Source of the DNA: Arenicola marina
Taxonomy: Eukaryota > Annelida > Polychaeta > Arenicolidae
Direction: 5' to 3'
Length of the DNA: 64,000 bases
Assembly (NCBI GenBank): GCA_964019135.1
Contig: OZ025248.1
Coordinates: 33,659,670 to 33,723,669, forward strand
Part shown: positions 22,921 through 36,989 of the stretch, piece after piece
Position numbering within the stretch: position 1 is the stretch's first letter
Layout of the letters: each line of letters begins with the position of its first letter
The notes under the pieces: model-generated
Seen by the model: only the letters and a program-made list of their open reading frames with translations
What the model was told of the DNA's origin: nothing
Databases searched by the model: none
Made by a program: the position numbers and the translations under genes

Positions 22921-22979
<59 letters not shown>
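22921..22979. repeat. (TA)n microsatellite
   Basis: About 29 consecutive TA dinucleotides. Confidence 0.98.
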
Positions 22980-22982
<3 letters not shown>

Positions 22983-23639
22983 ATGTAGATATGATTTACT
23001 TCCAATACATGTGACCAACAGTAATGTCCAGGTTTGTGTGCGGGTTGCAGCTTTATTTAAAGAACTAATCTCATTGGAATCACACTGCGCAACCAAATCA
23101 ACGTAGTAACAAGCAGCATGCTTTGACACATAATAAATAATATCAAACTGATCTGATGTCTATAGTTCTTGGGCTGCCTTGCACCCAAGTCACGAGTGTG
23201 CTTGAAATAAACTTTGAAGTTCAGTGACGACAAGGGTCAGCGTCTGCTCTTTAAGGTTGATAATAAAGTTAACAGTCTGGGTCAGTCACTCAGATAGTAA
23301 GTCAATCAGTCAGTCAGTGGTGACCACGAGTTGTTATGTCGTACGGGTGAATGGCGGTCGGGATGGCACAGTAACACGCTATGATCCATAAACTGTGCTT
23401 GGTAATACTTAGATATATTACACGAAAATAGAAAACTCTAAGAAAAGAAGCACAAGCCGCTAAACCCCAAATGTATTTTCAGAATTAAAAGCGTGTCAAA
23501 TTTATCTATTTAATACTGAGGCCACAAGCTGGAAAGGATGTCTTCGAAAAGCGTGCATAAATTACGACAAGACTGAATAGAGCCGCAAAACTCTTGACAG
23601 ATCGCTTAGGATTTCCGGATATAGTGGAAACCGGAAGTA

Positions 23640-23975
23640 AAGATCTAGTATTCCTCGATATAAGGAGTTCAGGATCTCAAGCTGTAAGAATCTCTGGATC
23701 GCGACCTACAATGATCTTAGGATATCAAGATGTAAAGATTTTTGAATCTTAAGACCTCAAAATCTCGGGATATAAGGATCCGTGGATTTGAGATATAACG
23801 ATCTCAGTATATCCAGATATAGGGATCTAGGAGACTCAAGATATAAGGATCTAGGAGACTCAAGATATAATGATCTAAGGGACACGAGATATAACGATCT
23901 CAGGATCTCCAGATATAAGGATCTAAGGACTCTCAAGATGCATGTATCTCAGGATATAAGGGAGCAAGGCGTGAA
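23640..23975 (+). repeat. Degenerate short-period repeat (gatctcaggatataag)
   Basis: Loose repeats of 17-28 bp built from gatctaggagactcaagata and atataaggatct. Divergence between copies is high. Confidence 0.75.
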
Positions 23976-24413
23976 GAGTCTGGCTGTGAGGGTGTGACTG
24001 GGGTAGATGTAGCCAGCACGATACATCGGTAGGTTCGTCCAGTCGCTAATGTTCAAGAGTTTACGGTATCCCCACCATGCAGCGCAGTTTTCAATAACCA
24101 GGTTTCTCCTTGCCAAGTATTGCCAATATAACACAAAGACCATTGTTTGATTGACCCGGTATAAGAACGTGCAAAAGCCAAAACGATCAGGTGGCATGGC
24201 ATGTTAGTCGATAGCACTTTGAGACAGAGACTTCTGATTTTCTTCTGTGTTTAGGGAGTGGGTGAGGAGGAATGACGTGAGGGGGGGTGGGGCGCATAAT
24301 TTCATACTAATTTAAACAAGTGAGTTTTTGCTACATTACGTTTTAGTGTTGACCACTATAGAAATTGAGCAATGAACTAAAACCTAATGTCCATTGTTTG
24401 GTGAATCCGATGC

Positions 24414-24488
24414 AAAGTCTATTAACCTTAACTAACATTCTAATTGTAGGAAAAGTCTATTAACCTTAACTAACATTCTAATTGTAGG
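24414..24488 (+). repeat. Tandem duplication of a 38-bp sequence
   Basis: Two adjacent near-identical copies of agtctattaaccttaactaa followed by cattctaattgtagga. Confidence 0.9.
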
Positions 24489-24844
24489 AAATGTTAGTTC
24501 TAGCTCCGGACAAGCGCACCTGTAGCATGGATAAGTGATTATTATAATAAATATAGTAATTACGCAGAATTATACGTCAGTGCATTCTTTAGACTAAATA
24601 TTAAGTACAATAAACATTTACCTTGTTGTTGATATCGCATCTTAATTGGCATAAGAGTATTCACCTTCGTGTAAGACTGGGGCATAACACAACATTAGTC
24701 ATAAAGCATGTATTAGGCAGAAGAGACTTTGGAGATCGGTCAAGGGTGATTCGTATGTAGTGATGTAGGCCTAGCACTTATTTAGGGGAAAGAATACTAT
24801 GTCTGATCAGAAAGGGGGAAATGTGACGTTCTTGTTCTCGTCAT

Positions 24845-25075
24845 CGAAATACGGATACTTGATGGGTTTAAAATACGGATACTTCATTACTTTAAATACA
24901 GATACTTCATTGCTTTAAAATACGGATACTTGATAGGCTTAAAATACGGATACTTAATTGCTTTAAATACGGATACTTGATGGGTTTAAAATACGGATAC
25001 TTCACGGGTTTAAAATGCGGAGAATTCATTGGCTTAAAATACGTATATACTTCAGAGGTTTAAAATACCGATACT
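24845..25075 (+). repeat. 24-25-bp minisatellite (aaaatacggatacttcattg)
   Basis: About nine copies with variable linker (gcttta, ggtttа-like). Confidence 0.85.
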
Positions 25076-25079
25076 GGTA

Positions 25080-26395
25080 GTTGTAGGTTTCAACACCAAC
25101 CTCCTATCAGACATGTGCGAAAAATGATTAGGCCTATGACAATTTTATATAACCTGTTCGCCGATTGGGAACAATGGGCACAAAATAACATTCAATATCT
25201 CATAATATTTTTTCTTTCACCAAGCATACATTCTTAAGACAAGAGATGTTGTAAGAACAAAAAAATCATTTACTTAAAATACCAAGCCAGAGACGCTCCG
25301 CGTTAACTTAATACATACCTTACTTACCTGTCGTCCAAGACCGTGCGGCGAGCTGGCATACAGTCCAGTTATATAACATCGTTCATTTTTCGCCCCAACG
25401 CCCCCCCCCCCCAAATACCCATGAAGGTATGCAAGCAGTGCGCGTAGCAGCGTAAACGATGCCCCAAAACCATCTATGTTTCAAAAATCTTTTCCAGGCT
25501 AATTACCAACTGACACAGTCGTTATCACCTGAGCGCCAGGTTAAAACGCAACCTCTTGTGACATCACGCGGAAACTTAACACCGAAATGACGTCGATCAA
25601 CTCGATAAGTCTCGGAGACATTCCTCGCTGCCCAGAGAACCACTTCGGCTGCAGCGAGGGAGAGACAGAGAGAGACAGACCGAGAGAGAAATCAGATAAC
25701 CGGCACTTAGGTCAACTCGGCTCTTCCATTACCAGGCGTTAAGGTTGCCGCACGTTGCCAACAGATAGGGGAGGTAATCAGCGAGGTGAGGATGGGGAAA
25801 ACACAGTCTTGGGAAGAGACGTGCGGGGTAAGGCGAGAGAGATGATTTGGCGGGGGCGGGGGGGCGGGGTGGGGGGGGGGTTGACGGGAGGGGTGTCGGG
25901 AGGGGTCCACGTGATGACACCGCTATTTCAGGCGGCGTCAGGTTCATCATGGGCCGGCAGGTGGGTGGCGCTATCACCAACACCCCCTCCCCCCGCGCCC
26001 TCCCCCCCCCCCACACACTCTCTGACCTCTAGCACCAAGCATTCCGCAGCACCCCCCCCCAACACAACCGATATCCCCCCCCCACAACACAACACACACG
26101 GCCACCTCACCCACTGGTATCGGTAGGACATCTTAAGTAAGTCGAAGTGCTACACTTTTCACAATTAAATATATCGAAGGCGGCACATGGGGGGGAACCA
26201 AAGGGTCAGTCTCGCCCCATGTTAAGAGCACTAGCCGATGTCGTGCAGAATTGTATAATATATAAAATATTATTATTTAACTTTTTTTATCTCGTAGACT
26301 TATTTATTGTTGAGAACGTAAAATAGCTTTATATGCAACTCACTGAGTGTGCCAAAAGCACTGCATAAGGTTCATCGGTGACAGCGGGTTCAGAT
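25080..26395. other. Unassigned sequence with G and C tracts
   Basis: No gene supported. G-rich 25850-25905 and C-rich 25980-26095 occur on the same strand close together. Confidence 0.5.
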
Positions 26396-26399
26396 GATA

Positions 26400-26612
26400 T
26401 TAGGGGTCTGGAAGGGCGAGTCCCCTTGTCCAGAGTCGATTTTTTCAAATTCTCAGTGTTGAATGTCACATTTTTGCTAAATTCAGTGTCGTCCTTTCAA
26501 AACTCTGTGTCGATGTCGCTTTCTGAGATCCTCAGTGTCGGAATTTGGGGGTCAATGTCGGATGTTGATTTTTCCAATATGCCTGTGTCTCGGTGTCGCA
26601 ATTACCCCGTGT
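26400..26612 (+). repeat. Dispersed repeat rich in cagtgtcg, copy 2
   Basis: A diverged copy of 20840-21065 in the same orientation. Confidence 0.75.
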
Positions 26613-27082
26613 TGCTTTGTTTGTCTAATTTGTTTGTCCGACATAACGCACGTGGAAGACCTTTTTTCGCCACATGATAGGAAACAAGCAACGGTGATGT
26701 CAGTGAATGACTGGCAGCCTGGATCGGTCTGTTGTATGACATCGTAACGACTGGCTCTGCTGTATGTCTTGCTGGCATTTCAATCAACCCAATGCAACTC
26801 CGACAATCATAATGCGAAAACTAGGAAGTGGTTATTCACCCGGCCCCCGTGGGCCGTCACAGGTTGATATCCCAGCAGCTGAACAACAGACGCGATTTGC
26901 TGTTTGCGTATTTTTGCCAATAGTGAAGTCTTTTACATACGTACATACATACATATTTATACATACATCTGATACAGCTGTATAGTCAGGCTTGAAGCCT
27001 ATCAGCTGGTCGTGGCTTTTTACCAATGCATTTACATTTATATCAGTGCAAAACATACCGCAGGACTGGAGGATTTATTGAT

Positions 27083-27724
27083 TTACCGAGGAGGGAAAAA
27101 GTCTTGGGTGTACAGGTGCTGTCGCCAGACTGTGTCCAACCTTCCTATGAAACAATTCAGTGAGGGGGCCGTTACTACATTATCCGGTAGGGAGTTCCAG
27201 GTTTCGGTTACTCGAAGGGAAAAAAGTGTTGGCGCAATGCTGTCCTGCATGCCTCCTTGTCTATCTTTAGCCTGTGTCCCCTTGTGTTGCTTTCACCTGT
27301 AACTTGAGCGGGCAGTTTGGTTGGTATTTCCCATGGAGATATTTCCACACCTCTATCGTGTCCCCTCTGGCTCTCCTGTATGCCATACTTGGCAATTTTA
27401 GGTCTTTTAATCTCTCCTCATATGTTTTTTCTCGCAAGTCGGCCATAAGCCTTGTGGCTCGCCTTTGAACTCCTTCAATAAGTTTCCGATCTTGAATTAG
27501 CATTGGGGACCAGATGGCACCAGAGTGCTCAAGATGTGGTCTCACCAGGATGTGTACCACAGTTTCAGAGACTGCGTATCCAGGTACTCGTAAGAACGTC
27601 TGATTATGCCCAACAAACGATTGGCTTTATTGACCTGTAACTCAGTGTGCTTTTGTAGCTCAATTAGGGGGCATTGCGCTGACAAACAGATCCCGATTTT
27701 GAATCTGAGGATTATTGTTTTCAA
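27083..27724 (-). pseudogene. 3' fragment of a non-LTR retrotransposon (reverse transcriptase C-terminus)
   Basis: Minus-strand segments read KHTELQVNKANRLLGIIRRS, then LVRPHLEHSGAIWSP and VQRRATRLMADLREKTYEER, and finally SLRVTETWNSLPDNVV followed by a stop at 27083-27085. This is the conserved order of the thumb and C-terminal part of Jockey/CR1/L2-type reverse transcriptases. At least two frameshifts (near 27555 and near 27290) separate the pieces. The catalytic part and the endonuclease are absent, as expected for a 5'-truncated dead copy. Confidence 0.9.
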
Positions 27725-27759
27725 TCTCGTTAGCCCACGTGGTGTGTATAAACCCGATT

Positions 27760-30700
27760 TAACACACCGGCTCGTTCAATGATATGTACTGCATATATAT
27801 GTATATATGATTTTGCATAATAAATATGCCTCGGGGATCATTTCTACAGAATGACGATGACAACAAATGGCAAGGGGCCATGTAGGCCTATATAACCCGC
27901 AGTATGCGCTCAGTTCTACCGAGGTTTTAGCTTAATGGACTATTTGCGCCATATAACAAAATAATGTGTTACTGTGTTATCCCGTGGCCCTATGACCCGC
28001 AGTTATACAGCTTATAGCACTTATTACATATTATTCTAAGCGGCAATCTGTACCACTCACCTACTTTATTTTTACTGTTAACACCACTGCTTTCTGCACG
28101 TGCGTTATCAAGCGTGTTATATACTTGGTGCCATGTTTGTTTTCTCTGAGGCTAGGGGTGATGTCCCCACCCAGGGGGGCGGGGAGGGGGGGTGACGCTT
28201 GGACATCTCTCACTCCCGATGAGAGCATTTAGACCAGAGGCTGTTTTTGTCGTTCTTTCGAAGCAGCGTTTACACCGAAGCAGGGCAACTGGTTTCTCTC
28301 CTCTACGTTTTGATTTAGGACCTTAAAAAACCCTTCTCTTTTTCTTTACCCTTGCTAACAGCCTATCAAAGACTAACTTAAAACAACTACAAAAACGCAA
28401 ATAAACGTGCACGGATAGAAGGCAGACGTGGCGGGTGGTTTGTTCACCGCGTTGGTAACACTGCCGGTCGTGTTGCAAACGGTGGCGCAGAGTCGGGACA
28501 AAAAGTGGGTAAATGGAAGGGAAACACATGTAAAATGGGGGGAACGGGTGAGGAGTGTGAGGGTGGGGATGCGGGGTCGGACTATTTGACCTGTAGGCTG
28601 TTTTCATGTAGCGTTTGCAAATGGCATTACCAGATTACCGCTGAATAAACACCGATGGGAAAAATGAAATAATTGGTTTTGCTGCGATGTATGGGAGTAT
28701 CCTGGAAGGCGTCAGTGTCTGTCTGGTCAGGTGTCACTGGGTATTGTCGACCATGGGCCCGTCACCCGGCCCGTCACCCCCCTACCCACCCCCACCCTCT
28801 CCCCCTGTCTGTGGCTGGCTTCCTCGCATATCCTCCCAGCAGCCCCGCCCCGCCCCGCACCACCGACCGACACCAGGTCCCATTTGGGTAATCATAGTCT
28901 GAGGGGAGCAATCTGCCCGAGGCCGCCCTGGAACCCGTTTAGATCACCGCTGATGGAAGGCGACATGGCTAATACGGTAATCTGGCCGCCCCGCTGAACA
29001 CTCTCCCGGCAGAGGGCGCGCTTAACTGGCTGTCTCCAGGGAACAAGGCTGGGCGTCGGCGCGGTGCGAGGCGCGGTCACCACGGTGGGGGAGTGCGTGT
29101 TTGTGTGGGGGGGGGGGGGTCGGGGGATGTGGAACGCCAAGTGACCGGGTAGGGGTGCTGCCGGGAAGGTGGGGGGGGGGGGATACATGTCGGGGCAGTT
29201 TGAACTGGCAATTGGTTAAGTCAATGTTGACCTCTTGCGCCATACGGAGCAGGACATAGACCGGTCATAACCCTTGAAATGAACATTGATTACAGTGACG
29301 TCTGATGGGCACGGGAGGGCGGTCATTGGATTAGGCCACCACCAGGCCACGGCAGGCCACCGGCACGGCAGTCAGTCATATAAAGTTGGGGGGGGGGGCA
29401 GGGGCAGGGGGGGAGGGGGAGGGGCAGGGGTATGAACAGGAAGACTAGGAGGGGGAGTGGGGTGGCTGGAGGGGGAAGGGGTGTCCATATGCGGTGGTCT
29501 TCGATATAAATGTGTGCCTCAAACTTTTGTAAAGTTGTTTATCACATAATTTAACTAGCATCCCCCCCCCACGTCGCGCCCCCCCCCCCCCCACACACTC
29601 ACACAAGACTCGCAAGGGGTCTGGATTCAATCCTTATGCTGCGGACACAGAAGCGGGGAAGGAGGGGGGGGGTGCAGGGGGGCTTTCTTTCTCGGGGCCA
29701 AAACTGGCGATGTAACACATCTTAGTAGCAGTGTTTTCGGGTTTGATTTGAAAGGAAAGTTAATCAATTCGCATCAATGTTGACATAGCTAGATAACAAA
29801 CCACCCGTCTACACGCTTCTCTCTTAGCCAACACCCGACCCTACCCCCACCCTACGCCACCCCAACCCCACCCTTCTCTCGCAACCCTATTGAGGACCTT
29901 AATTCCTTTTCCGGCAAAATATGGAAAGTTGTTGGGCTGCAGGACATGGCGGTAATAGTCACATCGTTAACCCCTCTTTGTCCGGGGGTCGGGGCCGATT
30001 GTCTTGGGGGCAAGGTGCGAGCGATGGTGATCAGGTGAACATCAAAGTGTGGGGCTGTAATGGGGGTCTATGGCTTATGTCTATGTGGCGGTTACCCACC
30101 CCCCGGAGGCCTGGGGCGGAGGGGTATGGTGGTGGGGGTATGGGCGGAGGGAGGCAACCGGCGTCCATCTCCCACAGATAACCATCTTATAATATTGGGA
30201 CCATGGGACTCACTTCTCGCCCCCCTCCTCCCTCGTCCGTCACCCGTAACCCGCCCCTCCCTCGTGATCTTTCTCTGCAGCAACCGTCCTCGCCCCCCGA
30301 GTTGAGGCTGGGAATGAACTTTACTTCAATTCCACCCGCGATATCAAAGGCGAGTGAGGCTAGCTGGAAGGCCCAGGGTCTCTCCATCAGGGCGGTCACA
30401 CCTAACACCCTAACGCCCCCAGCCCCCAGCCCCCCCCCCTCGCCCCCCCCCCCTCCAACTCACCACCCCTACCACACCGCCCCCCCACCACCCCCGCCAC
30501 TCCCACCCCTCTCTTTAAACCTGCCCTTCAGCGGACAAGATGAACTAATTTATAGGGAAGCCAGCGGACTAACAAAAGAGCGCTATGGGCGTTATCTAAT
30601 GTTTGCTCTTTCGCGATCGGCTAAGTTTGAAGTACCTGATGACAGGGGGCGACAGGTGAGACTGGACAGCTCCCCACCCTCCAACCATACCTCCTCACCC

Positions 30701-31335
30701 CCCCCCCCCCTCTCCCCCCTCCCCCACTCAGGTCTGCCCCTCCCCCCTCACCCCCTCACCCCCTCACCCCCACCCACCTGTAGGGTGCGCAGTAATTACT
30801 GGTCACGCCCGACGCATCAACAGGTCACCGTGAGAACGAGGCCGCTATATGGGCAACACCTTACGTCATTATGACGTCATCGCCATCGGGAACTCCGCCG
30901 GGTTGAATAGTTGGATCGGCGAAATTAAAGAGTGGAACGTCACTGTGTTAAGGTGTTAGCTCCTTCACGCTGGTTATTCGATGTAAGCTGCAAAAAAAAT
31001 TAAGCTGATTTTGATAAAAACATATTGCGCAATTGGAATGCTTCTTTTGCTCTCCAAATGGAAAAACTTTTACATTTATGTCCAGGGGCGGAGCGACCGG
31101 AGGTGTGGAGTGTGCTCTGTGGAAAACTTGCTGGGGGGGGGGGGGTGCTCGGAAAAGCCGACTTTAACATTGTATGTACAGGTTGCCAAGGGGGGGGGGG
31201 TGCAACCCCCGTAACCCACATCACATCACTCTCACATTACATATGAATAACGCAACTGTCAATACGTAAACATAAAACATACGTGAAAGAAAGGAAGGAA
31301 ACCAATAAATTATCCATTCATAATTTTGTAACTAG
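27760..31335. other. Unassigned sequence with many G/C homopolymer tracts
   Basis: No supported gene. It contains many poly-G and poly-C tracts (e.g. 29107-29120, 29384-29400, 29563-29592, 30430-30450, 31133-31146, 31190-31200). Proline-rich or glycine-rich open frames here come from those tracts. Confidence 0.5.
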
Positions 31336-31349
31336 CAACTTAGTAAAGC

Positions 31350-32095
31350 CAGGATATGAGAGGTGGGGTCTGTCAAGAGAGGTGTGTGATTGTAAACCAG
31401 GATGTGTGTGCCAGGGTGGGGGGGGGGGGCTGTAAAATGAGAACATGGACCGTGAGGTCTATGCAAGCAAGATGTGGGGGTGGGGGCCCTATAAATGTAG
31501 CAGGGGTTTGTAAACGGAAGACATGGGCGGTGGGGTCTGTAAAAACAAGATGTGTGGGGGAGGGGGGGGGGGGAGTTGTAAGGTGGGCTCTGAAAGCAGG
31601 AGGTGAGGTCTGTAAAGGTAAGAGTAGGGTTCTGTAATAGTAGAAGGTAGGAGGTAGGACATGGGGTCTGTAAAGGTAGGAGGTGGTGTCTCTAAAGGTA
31701 GGAGGTGGGTCAGTAACGGTAGGAGGTGGGGTTTGTAAAAGTAAAGGGTAGGGGTAGGACATTGGGTCTGTAAACGTAGAAGGTGGGGTCTGTAACGGGA
31801 GGAGGTGGCTCTATAAATGTAGGAGGTGGGGTCTGTGGAGGTAGGAGGTGGGTCTGTAAAAGTAGAGGATAGTACGTAGGACATGGGGTCTGTAAAGGTA
31901 GGAGGTGGGTCTGTAAACGTAGTAGGTGAGGTCTGTAAAGGTAGGAGGTGGGGTCTGGGAAGGCAGGAGGTGGGGTCTGTAAAGGTAGGGGTGCGGTCTG
32001 TAAAAGTAGGAGATGGGTCTGTAAAGGTAGGAGGTGGGGTCTGTAAAAGTAGAGGGGGTAGGAGGTGGGACATGGGGTCTGTACAATGATGATGT
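31350..32095 (+). repeat. 21-22-bp minisatellite (gtctgtaaaggtaggaggtg)
   Basis: About 30 degenerate copies with gg/ggg length variation and G tracts in the left part. Confidence 0.9.
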
Positions 32096-32099
32096 GGCA

Positions 32100-35000
32100 G
32101 ATTAGGTCTGTTAGCTCCGTGTGGACACCCCCCCTCCCCCCTCCCTCCTCCCCCTCTCCCTCCTTACCCCCACAGCCAGACCGTTATCTCGGTCGGGCGT
32201 AAGGCTCATCGGTGGATCGGTTTCAAGAGGTCGTCCCTACCCCTGACACTTCCCCGCAACCACCCGCACCCACCGCTTTCCATAGTTCACCCCTAGCCTC
32301 CCACCCCCCTCCCCCCTCCCCCCTCCCCTCTCCCCCCCCCCCTCCCCTGCCTAATGAGGCATGCACGCGGCCGCTGTGACTCCTGACAACGGGAGATAAG
32401 CCGCGACAGGGGGGTAACGTTACCAGGATAAGCAACGTTCTGCCCCCCACCCTCGCCCGTCCCCTTCCTTTCACTACCACAACCACCGTCACCACCACCC
32501 CCTACCTGCCGCCTCGCCCCCTCTACGCTGTCACGTTCCACCCTATAATAGCGCGGGGAGATATTGACAGTCACAATGCTGTTTGCACGCCTAATAAATA
32601 TTGTGGTTGAAATCTAATCCTTGGTATTAATTTTCACACAACATAAATCCAGGCCCAATTCTTCCTACTTCGTCTAAGAATAGCACATATTTGCGTTGCA
32701 CCCTCTCTAAGCATGAACCACACCACTCCGGATGGCATGTCATAATGAATTAATAAAATGCTGTATTATTAATACGATGAATTCTGCAACGTCATCTGAC
32801 GTAGAGCTCCGTTTTAATTTTCTTTCATAAACTAATAATCCTTTTTTTTCTGTAAAGATAAAGATCACTTTGCCCAATTTTAATTATTTTCCCTTTCCTG
32901 TACCAGTTGTATTCCGGTTTGTGATGTGGCCGCTGACGCCATCCTCCTTCTATCCCCTCCCTTCCCACCAGCCCTCCTACTCCCATCCCCTCCCTTCCCA
33001 CCAGCACTCCTACTCCCATTCCCTCCCTTCCCAACAGCCCTCCTCGCCCCACCGCCCGTCACCGACCCATGACTTGTCACATGAAGACACATGAGTAAAC
33101 CAACACTGTGGACATACCACGTAAACAAACCACACAGTAACAGGCGCCGGGGAGACTTCAACGCACCGTCCAGCGTCTTTATGGACAATGAGAGAGCCTT
33201 TGACGGACTAGGTCGCGAGAAATCACTTGCATTCAGTACCTAATTAACGCATTCAACGGGAAGGTATGGCTCACAAAGTGCATAGGCTAAGAGCATTTCA
33301 GGTCTTTCCCTTCAAATTGCCCCCTTTCAATATTGAGTTTGGCAGGTAATAATTGACCCTGGGCGGTGTATTGACTTGGCCAAGGCCTTTGACTCAGTAA
33401 GCACCCTGCCCGGCTCTGCCTCGCATTGTCTCCCAGGCAGGGCCATTGTCTATCGGTTAGCGAACACTGCTTATCAATGGGAGGCGTTGTTTAGATGGTC
33501 ATCACAGCGACTCCCTCTCTCATTCCCACCCGATCTACTCGCTGGATCATACCCCCCCCACCCCCCACCCAACCGCCCACCCCACCCCACCCACGCCCAT
33601 CGGCCCGCATAGCATTTTCGGCGCTTTACCTGGAGGCGGTTTGGCAGTAATAGACAGGCCGCAGGGCAGATTACAGTCTCACACCCCGCCCACCTTCAAC
33701 CTCCCATCGGGGCAACAAAGGGAGGCAGCTTCCAAACTGCTATTGTCTGAGCTCACCGACCCCCACCCCTCCCCCTACCACAGCCCTCCCCTCGGCAGCC
33801 TCCCGTCAGAGCCATGCCAGCGACAACATGCAACCATCGGAAGCCATAGCCTGTGTGGGAAATGATACGAAAATATCAATGACGTACAGTCTTCAATGAT
33901 GCGAAGATTTTCTCAGTGACTATTATTCGAAACTTATGAATAGGCACCGAGACATTAAATGTAGATAGTCCATGCCGGTCATACATTCTCCAAAGGCCAA
34001 GGGCCTCTTACCAGAGACTGAGGATGTAAGTCATACTGAGAAGGTCACATTCTTGACCTTCACCGACAGGAACCGGAAGCTCTCTCCTTGAATATCGGAT
34101 GTTGTGGACGGTGGTCATCAGTGGCTAGTTCATCCAATGTATACATCTGAACGTAGCCACAGATAATAGCATCGGATGGGGGCTGCGGCACTGAGGATGA
34201 GCTTGATATAACAACGCCACAATCAGTCTGGATATGGGCCCTACGAAACAAGTCCTCCCCCCACCCCCTCCTAACTCTCCCTCTCATACCCAACCACCTC
34301 TCTCGGCGCCCCAGTTCCTGTGACCCTGTGACTCCCTGTGACTATATTACTACGACAGGAAACTCTGCTAACTACCGAGAACAACATCCCCTCCCCCAGC
34401 CGCAGCCGTGCCCCGCCCCTTTGGGTAACTAACTACCCACCACCAGCTACCAGACTGACCCGGAGACCCCCACACCCGCCCAGCCCCTTCTCACGGGGGT
34501 CAAACGACGAGAGGGATGGCAGGAGTCATCACTACCCCGTCCATTGCGCGGGCTGGCGGCAGGGCAACAGGACAGGGACTGGGAGCATCCTTAGGTAACC
34601 CCTGTCTTGGGGGTATAACTACATCACACCTCACGCCCCCTGTCCCCCTTCATCCACCCTCTTTCTTACCCTGCCCCCATACCCCCACACACCCCTACCA
34701 CCTTCTGCCCCCCCCCCCACCCCCCACCCCGTCCCATCATCTCGTCACACAGAAGCGGTGGTTACAACCCCTCAGGCTAAACATAGAAGCAAAAAGGCAA
34801 AGCAGACACCAACTCGCGCCATTGTATTTAACACTTCATTAAAATGCAGGAAGCTTTCAAGGTGTTAGCCCGGGAGGCCCGGAGGGACGGGTAGGAGGGG
34901 TCGTGGGGGGGGGAGGGGCCCGGGTGGCGGCCGGCTCCCCACTGGGGTACTAATACCCGGCCCCCAGCGCGCCGCGGGGCGTCCTCTGGTGGCCACGCGA

Positions 35001-35505
35001 CCACGTGACACGGAAGTGATTATTTCACCCCAAAAGTAAGCTACTACTAGGCCCCCCCCCGCACCGCTGCTGCCTGCCTCCCCTCCCCGCAGCCACCCAC
35101 TAACTTCTCCCACTCCATCTATCTTCACATACGTCTGTCTCCAAGACCAAGTCGCCGTCAGTGTGATAATGGCCACCCACGTGCTCCTGTTACAGACATG
35201 CTGATGTATCACGCATTGCCTCTGACCTGCACCCTGTGCCACAGATACACACTGGCACCTAACTAACGACGACTCCGTACCCGCCCTACCCCCAACGTGC
35301 ACCCATATTTTTTGTCTAGGATGTGCGCTAACTCATAATGAACCGTTACTTAACCCCTAGCCCACCCCCATACAGTTGGCACAACCCTGACAAGCTCTGG
35401 CGGACACCGCCACCCTCGTCCCCCCCCTCCCCCGACACGTGCACACAAATTTAACTATTTCAATTCCAGGCTGGAAATGCACCCATCAATCCCTAACCCT
35501 CACCA
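32100..35505. other. Unassigned C/G-rich sequence
   Basis: No supported gene. Three copies of a roughly 33-bp C-rich unit (tcccttcccaccagccctcc) lie at about 32945-33050. Numerous C tracts are present (32130-32165, 32300-32345, 34700-34730). Confidence 0.5.
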
Positions 35506-35509
35506 TAGA

Positions 35510-36985
35510 GACGTGGCTGTGATACCGTCACCACTGACACCACTGACACCACCCCGGCTGGCTGTGATACCGTCACCACTGACACCACTGACACCACCCC
35601 GGCCTGGCTGTGATACCGCCACCACTGACACCACTGACACCACCCCGGCCTGGCTGTGATACCGTCACCACTGACACCACCCCGGCCTGACTGTGATACC
35701 GTCACCACTGACACCACTGTGGCCTGGCTGTGACACCGTCACCACTGTCACCACCCCGGCCTGGCTGTGATACCGTCACCACTGACACCACTGACACCAC
35801 CCCGGCCTGGCTGTAATACCGTCACCACTGACACCACCGTGGCCTGGCTGTGGTACCGTCACCACTGTCACCACCCCGGCCTGGCTGTGATACCGTCACC
35901 ACTGACACCACCGTGGCCTGGCTGTGGTACCGTCACCACTGTCACCACCCCGGCCTGGCTGTGATACCGTCACCACTGACACCACTGACGCCACCCCGGC
36001 CTGGCTGTGGTACCGCCACCACTGACACCACTGACACCACCCCGGCCTGGCTGTGATACCGCCACCACTGACACCACCGCGGCCTGGCTGTGATACCGCC
36101 ACCACTGACACCACTGACACCACTGACACCACCCCGGCCTGGCTGTGATACCGTCACCACTGACACCACCCCGGCCTGACTGTGATACCGTCACAACTGA
36201 CACCACTGTGGCCTGGCTGTGATACCGTCACCACTGTCACCACCCCGGCCTGGCTGTGATACCGTCACCACTGACACCACCCCGGCCTGACTGTGATACC
36301 GTCACAACTGACACCACTGTGGCCTGGCTGGGATACCGTCACCACTGTCACCACCCCGGCCTGGCTGTGATACCGTCACCACTGACACCACTGACACCAC
36401 CCCGGCCTGGCTGTGATACCGTCACCACTGACACCACCCCGGCCTGACTGTGATACCGTCACCACTGACACCACTGACACCACCCCGGCCTGGCTGTGAT
36501 ACCGTCACCACTGACACCCCTGACACCACCCAGGCCTGACTGTGATACCGTCACCACTGTCACCACTGACACCACCCCGGCCTGGCTGTGATACCGTCAC
36601 CACTGACACCACCCCGGCCTGGCTGTGATACCGTCACCACTGACACCACCCCGGCCTGACTGTGATACCGTCACCACTAACACCACTGACACCACCCCGG
36701 CCTGGCTGTGATACCGTCACCACTGACACCACCCCGGCCTGGCTGTGATACCGTCACCACTGACACCACCCCGGCCTGGCTGTGATACCGTCACCACTAA
36801 CACCACTGACACCACCCCGGCCTGGCTGTGATACCGTCACCACTGACACCACCCCGGCCTGGCTGTGATACTGTCACGACTGACATCACCGTGGGCTGGC
36901 TGTGATACCGTCGTCACTGACACCACCCCGGCCTGGCTGTGATACCGTCACGACTGACATCACCGTCGGCTGGCCCTGCTAATGT
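35510..36985 (+). repeat. 37-bp minisatellite with 9-bp insertions
   Basis: The unit contains tggctgtgataccgtcacca and ctgacaccaccccggcc. Many copies have one or two extra actgacacc 9-mers, giving 46- and 55-bp units. About 36 copies. Confidence 0.95.
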
Positions 36986-36989
36986 CACC

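Noticed and set aside
28700..31000. Proline-rich and glycine-rich open frames
   Set aside because: They are translations of poly-C and poly-G tracts without splice signals or domains.
33370..33430. IDLAKAFDSV, resembling a reverse-transcriptase motif
   Set aside because: Only ten residues match and the flanks do not continue as RT; probably chance.
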